From Halicephalobus mephisto (Eukaryota > Nematoda > Chromadorea > Rhabditida > Panagrolaimidae): 64,000 nt of DNA. This document shows positions 1 through 9,002 of this stretch, in pieces. The notes beneath the pieces are model-generated. The model ran no database searches and was not told where the DNA came from. It saw nothing but the letters and a program-made list of their open reading frames with translations. Both the position numbers and the translations under genes were made by a program. The DNA lies in contig SWDT01000281.1 in NCBI GenBank assembly GCA_009193035.1, positions 1 to 64,000 on the forward strand, read 5' to 3'. Each line of letters opens with the position of its first letter. Positions within the stretch are counted from its first letter, which is position 1.

Positions 1-520
1 AAATAACTGTCTTGGAAATCCCATTTTTGGGAGCCGAACCCACAATTCCACGCCATAACTAATCTCACTGACAAAATGACTGCAGTCGAGTGAAAACTTT
101 GAAAGTTTCTCGGAACTTTCCTTTGTGTTATAAAAATGACAAAGAACTTCCCAATATTCATTATTGTCAAAGATAACCTGGAAATCGAGTTTTTTACTCA
201 TCTCGATTTCAGAAAGAGATTTATATATTCCTGAAATATCTACATTGAATTTACTCAGTGAACAAGAAACTTGCCCAAGGTGAAACATTAGTCAATGACA
301 AATGACCAACATAGTATTCCCATTCATTTTTTACTTCCGATGTAACATTAGGAGGTTCTCCTTCAACAGGTACGAATCGCTTAAAAGATTCGTCGTATCC
401 CCATCCCAATTTGCATTCACGATAAAAGCAAGAATAAACAATTTTCGGTGGTAATTGTTTAACTTTTGAAGCCAAGGTTCATTGTCTTCATACGCTTCCG
501 GGAAATGAACTCCTTCGTAC
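1..520 (-). pseudogene. Partial, broken copy of the 332-aa family (exons A and B, cut by window edge)
   Basis: On the minus strand this copy starts directly after the tail of the neighbouring broken copy. Exon A (roughly 475 to 263) encodes the motif RECKLGWGYDES and then EGEPPNVTSEVKNEWEY, like the intact plus-strand gene at 2893-4125. The position matching that gene's GTAAGT donor reads GCAAGT here, so splicing would need a GC-AG intron. Exon B follows an ATTTCAG acceptor near 210. It loses one base relative to the intact copy early in the exon and runs into an in-frame TGA within about 11 codons, so it is not translatable as it stands. Similarity continues to the window edge (text for SYGVELWVRLPKMGF can still be read). 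The family function is not recognised. Confidence 0.6.
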
Positions 521-1625
521 ATGTTTCTTTTATGATTATTAAATATATAATGTAATCAGTGCAACAGAAGAAGAGTCTCTTCAACACTGGATACATTTTC
601 AAGAAATCGTTCTATCATTAACTTGTAATCCTCTTTTGCTCTATTTAAATTAGCAACAATTTTATCAAATGACTTTTCTTCTGACTCCATATCCTGAAGA
701 ATATTTGATACCCAGCCTTTTCTATCTTCATTTCAATTTTTCGGTAAACACAGTAGAGATATGTGAGAAAATTTCCAAATTCCATTGATTACTGACAACA
801 GTTTCTTGGATATTTTGACTTAATTTTTCATATCCAAACCAGACTGGAATGTCGTATTGAGAATGTTTTCCTTCCTTTATTTCATCCATGAATTTCACAA
901 GTCTTCCAGAGTCATTTCTTTTTACTTCATCATAGTTGACCAGAACTCTGCATTTAGTTTTCATGTGGTGTTCATTGAAACTTCTATTTCTAAATAAAGA
1001 GTCCATCTAAAACCTTTTTGATAAAACAAGTAGAGAATGTTCAAAAATTTGCATAATTTAGTATTAAAAACCTATTTTGCATGTTGTTAGAATTATTCAA
1101 TATATAGTATCTTTTGAAGATCTGTCGAAAATTTAACCAAATTAGAATAAATCCTTTATTTATATAAATTCTATGTTGTTAAATCTTACCTCCAAATACT
1201 GTCTTGGAAATCCCATTTTTGGAAACTGCACCCACAAATCCACTCCATAACTAATCTCATTGACAAAATGACTGCAATCAGGTGGATACTTTGGAAGTTT
1301 CTCGGAGCATTTTATTCCTCTTGAAAAACGACAATTAACTTCCCAATATTCATTAACGTCAAAAATAATCCGGAAATCAAGGAGTTTTCTGTAGTTCGGT
1401 TCCAGGAAGAGATTTATGTGTGACTAAAATATTCACAATGAATTTATTCGACAAAGAAAAACTTACCAAATATAGAATAACAGTCGATGACAAAGGAAAA
1501 GCCCCATATGTCCACTCATTCTTGATTTCCGACGTAACATTGGGAGGTTCACCTTCAACATGTGTCAGTAGACCTAAAGATCTACTGTACCCCCATCCTA
1601 ATTTGCATTCACGACCGAAACATTC
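490..1625 (-). pseudogene. Inverted, frameshifted copy of the 332-aa family (exons A, B, C)
   Basis: Three blocks line up with the three exons of the intact plus-strand gene. Exon A is about 1625-1467 (CFGRECKLGWGY). Exon B is 1423-1190, exactly the same 234-base length and open throughout, with motifs DFRIIFDVNEYWEV and YGVDLWVQFPKMGF. Exon C runs from 1006 downwards and begins RSFNEHHMKTKCRVLVNYDE. Acceptors (ATTTTAG, GGTTTTAG) and donors (GGTAAG) are present. The copy looks dead: the base matching the start ATG reads ATA, a compensated frame change follows NYDE, and a single-base loss in the text for SNQW (near 778) shifts the rest of exon C. A second one-base loss lies near 694. Its end merges into another exon A, so the minus strand holds a head-to-tail series. 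Function unknown. Confidence 0.65.
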
Positions 1626-2892
1626 AGATATTTTAATATTGATAATAATCTTCTATTTTATAATTGTAAGACAATCAATCAATAGAAAATAATAACAGCG
1701 TCCAATTTTATAGAACTAACAAATGATAACTTATCATAAAAAAAGAATTCAAAAAGAAACTTCAGTTTATCCACTTCTTTATTGATGATAATTCGAGGCG
1801 TTTTCTATCACATGGGAATGTTTGCTTTCTTAAAAAATCAACTTTTACCCACTACAGAAAAATAAAAGCATAACTGGTTTAAAAACTCACTTTTCCTATT
1901 ACTGTTTCATAGTAGCAGACCAAAGTCGTACAATAAGCTTAATAAGACTTCGAAGAAGTAGTAAATGGAAATAAGAACGTTAAAAACAAGAAATCACAAT
2001 AGAAGAAGGTGGATTTACACATTCTAAATAACTATCATTTTATAGTTTTAAGGTCATATTATCGCGGATTATAAATTCGATTCTGGCATAAGATTCCCTG
2101 AAGTTTATTGAAGTTCGCTTATCCTAGAGTACAAGTCAAATGAAACTCAAATCCCTCAGTATTCAAGAAAACCGTCAAATCCCCTCATCATCGCGTAGCA
2201 GAAATTATTATTATTTCTTAATTTTTCCTTGTGTTTCATTATTCTATCTTCACTTTATTAATCTATTGTTTTCCTAAGTTTAGGATATATTATCGTACTG
2301 TATTGGAATAAAGAGGAAGGACTATTTCCTCATCAGGTTCCGGTAGGACTATATGAACCATGGTAGATTTCACGACAACTACGAAACAGTAACCGGAAAA
2401 GTGAATTTTAAAATTAGTTTATGCTTTTATTTTTTGGAAATAATGTTTAAAAGTTAAGTTTTAAAAAAAGAAGAAAGTTTTTTATTACGAAAGAAAGTAC
2501 CTTGAACCATTATCAATAAAAATAGGCGAACTAAAGTTCTTTTCCGCAGTTGCTTTTCTGTGGTAAAGTATTGGTTGTTAGTTCCGTATAATTGAATGAA
2601 TTCAGTTATTATTTTCTATTGATTTGTTCTGTAATCGTTATATCGGTGTGCTAACTGGATATTGTGCAGGCAAGCCAAGGCGCACGGTCACGAAAGGAAA
2701 TACCCTATGTGCTAGATAGTGAACATATTGTCCACAGAACAAACCGAATGTTGACTAATTAAAGTACATTAATTGTGCTTAATTCTATTATTATTTGAAT
2801 AAAGAAGAAATCTTCATATCTCCCACGTAACCACACCGGCTTACTGAGATCTACTAGTAATTACGAAATACTAAATTATTATTGATGTTGAA
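1626..2892. other. Spacer between the inverted gene copies
   Basis: About 1.27 kb separates the minus-strand copies from the intact plus-strand copy. No convincing reading frame or spliced gene is seen. The promoter of the intact gene must lie in its right part. The only recognisable content is one diverged copy of the dispersed repeat also found at 21.0-21.3 kb (listed separately). Confidence 0.5.
2636..2745 (-). repeat. Dispersed repeat copy related to 21035-21310
   Basis: The segment contains ATATCGGT, then TAACTGG, then GAAATACCCTATGTGCT. The complement of the two tandem units at 21.0-21.3 kb shows these landmarks in the same order with the same approximate spacing. It is more diverged here than the two units are from each other. 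Identity of the repeat unknown. Confidence 0.55.
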
Positions 2893-4125
2893 ATGAGTTG
2901 GGGTCATTGTTTTGGCCGTGAATGCAAATTAGGATGGGGATACGACGAATCTTTAAAGCGATTGATCCCCGTTGAAGGAGAACCTCCTAATGTTACATCG
3001 GAAGTCAGGAACGTATGGGAATATGATTGGCCTTTTGATTCATCATCGACTGATGTTTTAAGTTGGGTAAGTTTCTTGTTCGTTGAGTAAATTCACCATA
3101 GATATTTTAGAGAAAGATAAGCTTCTTGCTGGAACCAAGCTGCAAAAAAGTCCTCGATTTTCGAATTATTTTTGACGATAATGAGTACTGGGAAATTCGT
3201 TATCGTTTTTATAGACAAAGAAAAGGATCCGAGAAGCTTCCAAAGTATCCACCCAACTGCAGTCATTTTATCAGTGTAATCGATTATGGCGTAGATTTGT
3301 ACGTGCAGCTTCCAAAAAGGGAATTTCCGGAAAATAGGTACGAAGTAAGATTTACCAACATAGATCCCACATATCAGTAAAACATTTATTATAATTTGAT
3401 TAAATTTTCGACAGATCTTCAAAAGATACTATATATTGAATAATTCTAACAATATGCAAAATAGGTTTTTAATACTAAATTATGTAAATTTTTGAACATT
3501 CTTGTCTACTTAGTTTACCAAAAGATTCTTTTAGGTAGATTATTTATTGGAAAAGAGAAGTTTCAATGAACACCACATGAAAACTAAATGCAGAGTTCTG
3601 GTCAACTATGATGAAATCAGAGAAATGACTCTGGAAGAACTTGTGAAATTCATGGATGAAATAAAAGAAGGAAAACATTCTCAATACGACATTCCAGTCT
3701 GGTTTGGATATGAAAAATTAAGTCAAAATATCCAAGAAACTGTTGTCAGTAATCAATGGGAATTTGGAAATTTTCTCACATATCTCTACTGTGTTTACCG
3801 AAAAATTGAAATGAAGATAGAAAAGGCTGGGTATCAAAATATTCTTCAGGATATGGAATCAGAAGAAAAGTCATTTGATAAAATTGTTGCTAATTTAAAT
3901 AGAGCAAAAGAGGATTACAAATCCATGGACAGAAACGATTTCTTGAAAATGTATCCAGTGTTGAAGAAACTCTTCTTCTGTTACACCGATTACATTAAAT
4001 ATGTCATAGACAATAAGAATGATATTACTGAAGGAAACCATCTTCCGGAAACAGAAAAGGAAATGAAACCTTGGCTCAAACAATTGAACGAATGGTTTCC
4101 AACGAAAGGGAATGAAGGTAACTAA
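2893..4125 (+). CDS. Unrecognised nematode-type protein, intact member of locally duplicated family (332 aa)
   Basis: Three exons, all joined in phase 0: A 2893-3066, B 3111-3344, C 3535-4125. Donors are GGTAAG and AAGTAAG; acceptors are ATTTTAG and CTTTTAG. The predicted protein is 332 aa without an obvious signal peptide or membrane segment. Exon A carries a WGY and an EGEPPNVTSEV motif, exon B a compact domain with NEYWEIRYRF and YGVDLYVQLPK, exon C a charged, helix-prone region with several Trp and Cys. I do not recognise the family and assign no function. The same exon boundaries, lengths and even intron text recur on the minus strand at 490-1625, so this is the surviving copy of a recent inverted duplication. 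The start ATG is the first in frame, but a further 5' exon is possible. Fast-duplicating unknown genes are common on nematode chromosome arms. Confidence 0.6.
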
Positions 4126-5609
4126 ATGAACGCTTAATTCAGTAATTTCACTATTAGTGTACATTTAAAGCCTTTGTCGAAGAGAGATTTGGTCAGTGAT
4201 TTCATCTTACTTTATTTTTCTTAATCATATTTCAAACTTGTATAGTTTTCAAAATTTATTTTGTTTCTTTGTGAATTTACTCTTAAGAATAAAGCAGACT
4301 AAATATTTTTTTCTTGATTTCACGCAGGAAACAGAAAAATTAATAATTTTAATTAGGTAGACAAATATAATATCCTTTCATGAGATAATCTTCCGAAAAC
4401 TCAACAGGACATACAATCTCGATTTGAAAAAGTGAACAAATAGTCAATAGGAAACATTTAAGTTATTCAAAGTTCTTTATTAGACCCTTGGTGATTATGA
4501 ACAAGTAGTTCAAATGCTGAATAAAACAACCAAATTCAGTCAGTTTTGAGTTAGTGTTGATAACAGAACTACTGGACCATATATCGAAGTTCCGATGATG
4601 CCGCGTTTACGACGTGGAACCAACACAGATCCCCCTGTGTAAACGGCACCACCTCTCCTCAACCGACCATATATCGAAGAAGGACCTAACAGAAGAATTT
4701 TAAGACATGTATGGAACTACGGCAAATAAAATTTAAGTAATTTGAGTGTGTTCGGATCGAAATATACTTAAAATTTTAAAATATGAATCTGCACCAAATA
4801 TGGGGAATTTGTCAGACTTGAGTCAAAGGTTACGGTGTAGGGATTATTATGTTTTTGTGGATCCAAAAAATACAAAGATAAACTTCTTGTTTGTCATCAT
4901 CCAAGTTATGGATCTTCTTCTTCTTCCTGGCGTTTATCCCGGGACGGGGTCCGCTCTTTTGGTTTTGGTTCTCCAGAAATCTCGATTGCGAGCTAGGCTG
5001 GGTCGTAGTCCAACGGTTTCCATGTCTCGGCGAAGAGTGTCGTGCCATCGGAGTTTCGGTCGGCCTGGGGGATCCAAGTTATGGATCAACGTTTAAAAAT
5101 CCACAAATCGCTAATGCTGCCACAAACAAGTCTCCATATGTTGGAGAAAATTTTTGAGACAATTCTAAAAAAGGATATTTGATTTTGATAAAGAAGATTT
5201 TAGAAATTCTTCTCAAGACCAGTATACAACAAAGATCATGTTTACTTTTTGTTAAAAATAATCCTAAATTTTTCGAAAAAATCAGTTTTCTCGAAACAAT
5301 TTTTTGAACTCAATCGTCTTCGAGTTTGACAAAGGTGATTATCGAAATTCCTGTCGAGAGTATTCAGCAACAAAAATCATGTTTGATTTAGACAAAAATG
5401 ACTGCAAAAGTTCGTTTCGAGACCATTTCGTAATAATTTCTGTTTTCGATTTTTGTAACAAAAATTTTATAAAATTCGAATAATCTAGAAATCCAGATTA
5501 ATTTTGTAACAAAAATTTTATAAAATTCGAATGATTTAGAAATCCAAATTAATTTTTGTAACGAAAATTTTATAAAATTCGAATGATTTAGAAATCCAAA
5601 TTAATTTTG
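4126..5609. other. Intergenic stretch with short repeats
   Basis: No gene supported. At 4570-4680 the text GACCATATATCGAAG occurs twice, about 90 bases apart. Between the copies lies an imperfect hairpin whose arms read GCCGCGTTTAC and GTAAACGGC. From 5440 to 5610 a unit of about 63 bases (TTTGTAACAAAAATTTTATAAAATTCGAATGA-type text) is repeated three times in tandem. The GC-richer block at 4890-5085 is listed separately. Confidence 0.5.
4890..5085 (+). repeat. GC-rich dispersed repeat with CTTCTTC and GGGGTCCGCT landmarks
   Basis: The block reads as a pyrimidine run (CTTCTTCTTC), then GCGTTTATCCCGGGACGGGG and TCCGCT. A shorter relative, with GCGTTTGTCCCGTTCTCGGG followed by GTCCGCT, lies at 19319-19370 inside an element downstream of the CRAL-TRIO gene. 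Open frames cross it on both strands (up to 116 codons), but they have no splice context and no recognised domain, so I treat it as repeat rather than a gene. Confidence 0.45.
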
Positions 5610-5629
5610 TAATGTCCATTTTTGTCTTT

Positions 5630-5990
5630 TGTTATTGTAGGATATTCAAAACTAATTTGGCCGAAAATTTTCCGTTTAGTGTACTGTTTGACTTTTGGGG
5701 ATTTTGTACTCGATTGCTTCTCGTCACTAGGTAGCTTCCAATCAGCTTCACTGAAGCATGTTTAGGAGCTTAGAAACGGGTCGGACTAAGAAGTTATATA
5801 AACACGCGCCTCCGTAGGACGAGGAAAACATTGAATCAATTTGAATTCTTCATTCATTTCTTCCGTTCATTTACAGTAAGCAGGTTGATTTTAAAATTGT
5901 TGAGATTTTGTGACCGTTGTAACGGGCATTGTTTTTTGGAACCTCAGATGCCGGTCTACAGCGAGCACAATACCTCTCAATTTTTTTAAT
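5630..5990 (+). promoter_or_regulatory. TATA-containing stretch, possible solo LTR or promoter
   Basis: A GC-balanced island in AT-rich surroundings. TATATAAA is at about 5797, followed by a conserved-looking leader and a possible splice donor (ACAGTAAGC) near 5875. The text TGGAACCTCAGATGCCGG at about 5937 begins with TGG, as retroelement primer-binding sites do. No downstream gag or pol reading frame exists: the next feature is the 3' end of the DM13 gene on the other strand. A solo LTR, a promoter of a lost gene or a 5' UTR exon are all possible. Weak call. Confidence 0.25.
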
Positions 5991-6023
5991 TTTAAAAATT
6001 ATAAATTTTAAAAATTATGAATT

Positions 6024-8794
6024 TCAATCTTCTGCACATGGAGGCACCAGAAGGCTCGGAATTATCACGTGGCCGTAAGATTTGTCTTCTGAAGGGTTGT
6101 AGATGGAAATGAAGTCGATGTCGAAAGTACGGTAGGACTTGGGAAGTCGGATCAGGATATCTTCACGATCGTACGATCGCAATGGAGTATTACTGTAAGT
6201 TTTTTAATTTTAAATTTATTTAATCGATTAATTTTGAAATTTTTGAAACTTACGGATGCTGTCCGACAACGGTGGCTTTGACTTGTTTCTCGATCTGAGT
6301 GGGGAACTTCCCAATTCCCACGTAGAAATTCGCCACTAAAATTATAAAATTATGAAATTATAAAATCATGAGATTTTAAAATTACGAAATTATAAAATTA
6401 TGAAATTATAAAATTTTAAAATTACGAAATTATGAAATTTTAAAATTTTAAAATTACGAAATTATAAAATTATGAAATTTTAAAATTATAAAAAATAAAA
6501 ATAAAATTTTGAATTTTGTAAAAACTCTTAAAATTTTAATTTCTAGATGTTTTATTAGAAATTATAAAAAATAAAAATAAATATTAGTGTAAAATTGTTC
6601 GACATGAATTTACAGAATTTTTCAGATTTGTTTTTAATTATTTTAAATTTTTTATAAAATTTCAAACTTCATAAATATTAAAATGAGAAATAAAAGTTTT
6701 TTGCAAAATGGTCCTGACACGAATTTTTCAGATTTGTTTTTAATTATTTTCAATTTTTTGTAAATTTTAGAAAGTTCTAGTAGCTTCTGTGGAACTTAAA
6801 AAAGCTCCAGAATTTTTTAAATTTCAAGATTTTAGAAATTTTATATTTTTTATAATTATTAATTTTTTAAAATAAAATTTACCTCCTGTAGTTACTTTGC
6901 CATCAAACACGAATCCAGGGATCAAAATTGTGTTACAATTGAGAATCTGGACTCTGTAAGAAGTGACATTGTGGGACCAGCCACTGAGGGGGGCTATTCT
7001 CTCTTCCCTGGGGGGATCTACGTTCTTCAAAGAAATCAAGGGAACACTTCTTTGTTCACATTGATCATATAAGCCGATCCAGAGATAATCCGTGATTTTG
7101 GCTCCATTTGTGAGAGTGAAAGCAGCGGCTTTGTCCGAGATAGAGGGCAACTCGAATCTGGGGTTGATGGGGTCGGGTCTGGGGGTCGTCACTGGGGGTC
7201 TTGGGACTTGTTCGATGTTTCCGGTTTTTTCTAATCTTTCTCTTCTACGTTTTTCATGAGGATCAGGAATGACCCAGAACAAAGGGGTCGTGGAGGGGGC
7301 TTGGGATGTCGCAAATCCGCCTGGCTTAAATTCGTTGAAAATTTCTAAAATTAAATTTTAGAAAAAAATAAAAAAAAATAAATCTAACTTTGAGCCGGGG
7401 CTCTTCTAGGAAAGTCCTCACTGTCGGCCGAGGATCTCTTCGGGGTGATTTGAGGATCAGCTGTGACGAAAACTATCTCAGAAGAATCCCGAGGAATAGG
7501 TCCGTTGAATTTGGGATTCGATCTGTTGGGTTTACGGTAATGTTTTTCTTCTTCTGTAATGAGCATGATTCCCGGTCCTTCTGAAGAATCTGAAGACGAC
7601 CATCTCATAACCGGATTCCGGATCGGCTTCTGAGTCGATGTATAGGCTTTGTTTCTAAAAATCAAAAAAATTTCCCTGCGAAATTTTAAACTTTTTAAAA
7701 ACTACAGTATCTTATTGAAGATATTGTTGCAGAAAATGTTTCTAAAAATACTTACTCAAATAAAATCAACGGTTTTGTCGAGGCCTGTGTTTTTTGTTTC
7801 GTTCTTCTTAAAGTCGTGGATTCTGTCTTCATCGTGGTGCTTGCAGGTACTGTAGTCGGACTTTGGGTTACTGTAGATGACTTTTGAGTTACTGTAGATG
7901 ACTTTTGAGTTACTGTAGTTGTAGTCTCTGGTTTTACGGTGATATTTTTCACAGATCTTTGTTCATCTTGATGGATGTGGATTCCAGAAAACGAAGCCTT
8001 GGGGTCTTTTGAAGACGGATTCTGACCGGATGAATCCATGAACAAATGATCCAAATTCAACGAACTCGGCCACATTCCGAACTGTCTTCTGAATCTTCTC
8101 TGCTTCATCGTCATCAGAGGCTGAGCGATTCCGATGAGGACCCCATGACCAGGAACAACGTCCTCCGTGTCCTCCGACCTCGGGGGCCCTATCATCATCG
8201 CCGTACATCCCCGTCTCCTCGGATGATGAGAAAAATGATTGAAAACAATCGTGAATTCGTCTGCAGCGTAGACTTCGGCACTGGTGCTGGCCACACTGTA
8301 ATGCATAGCCCCCAAGGGTACTCCGTAGTACTCATCCGGATCTTCTTCTACTTAAACAAAATTTTCATTAACATACTATTTTAGAAATTCTAAAAATTTT
8401 CTAAATCACCAAGTACCTCAAAAATTAAAAGAAATTTAACTTTAATTTAATTTAATTTTTACAATTTAAAAACCTACTTGAGTCACCAAGTATCTCAAAA
8501 ACAAGAAAAAAATTTATTTTATTTTAAAAATTTTCTGCATCACCAAGTAATTAAAAAATTAAAAGAAATTTAACTTTAATTTTATTTAATTTTTACAATT
8601 TAAAAACTTACTTGAGTCACCAAGTACCCCAATAAGGAAAAAATTTATTTTATTTTAAAAATTTTCTGCATCACCAAGTAATTCAAAAATTAAAAGAAAT
8701 TTAACTTTAATTTAATTCACTTTTTACAATTTAAAAACTTACTTGAGTCACCAAGTACCCCAATAACAAGAAAAAAGTAAACAAAGGTTCTCAT
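6024..8794 (-). CDS. Secreted DM13-domain protein (541 aa, six exons)
   Basis: Exons on the minus strand: 8794-8743, 8350-7756, 7654-7389, 7344-6883, 6335-6254, 6192-6024. Frame is kept through every junction. Exon 1 encodes a signal peptide (MRTFVYFFLVIGVLG). The last 120 residues match the DM13 domain pattern: YRVQILNCNTILIPGFVFDG, then FYVGIGKFP, REDILIRLP and FDIDFISIY. DM13 domains occur in Drosophila Skeletor and in nematode extracellular proteins and are proposed to act with redox or cell-surface partners. Exon 2 opens with a weaker, possibly degenerate second DM13 unit (GEVYAADEFTIVFNHF-like text). Between them lies a Ser/Thr/Pro-rich linker containing a 21-base tandem repeat that encodes TVTQKSS. 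Exon 2 uses an unusual AAG acceptor (TTTAAG). I would not name an orthologue. Confidence 0.8.
7861..7925 (-). repeat. In-frame 21-bp tandem repeat inside the DM13 gene
   Basis: Three near-identical units of GTTACTGTAGATGACTTTTGA (plus-strand text) encode successive TVTQKSS heptads. The unit contains TTACTGTAG, a word that is also very common in introns of this window. Confidence 0.75.
8395..8765 (-). repeat. Tandem duplication of the exon 1 splice-donor region in intron 1 of the DM13 gene
   Basis: The end of exon 1 with its donor (plus-strand ACTTGAGTCACCAAGTACC) is repeated in the intron at about 8473-8495 and 8610-8632. Shorter forms (CATCACCAAGTAATT) lie at about 8404, 8538 and 8669. Units are about 130 bp and include AATTAAAAGAAATTTAAC text. 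Each copy brings a potential donor site. Confidence 0.75.
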
Positions 8795-9002
8795 AATTAC
8801 TGACGATTCTTCCAAATAAAGCAAAACTCTAAGGTTGATTCTCAGTTGCAAAGAATTAGGTCAGTGTCACACGTAAATCAAATTCAGAGATAGAGAATTT
8901 GTCCTCGATTTTAAAAAGATAAAAAATATCAAATTTCTTTAAGCAATTTTTCTAATCAAATTAACGACTACATGTTTATTTTTTATTTTATATAATTAAT
9001 TT

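Noticed and set aside
4746..5157. 116- and 88-codon plus frames
   Set aside because: They cover a dispersed GC-rich repeat that recurs in part at 19319; no domain or splice context.
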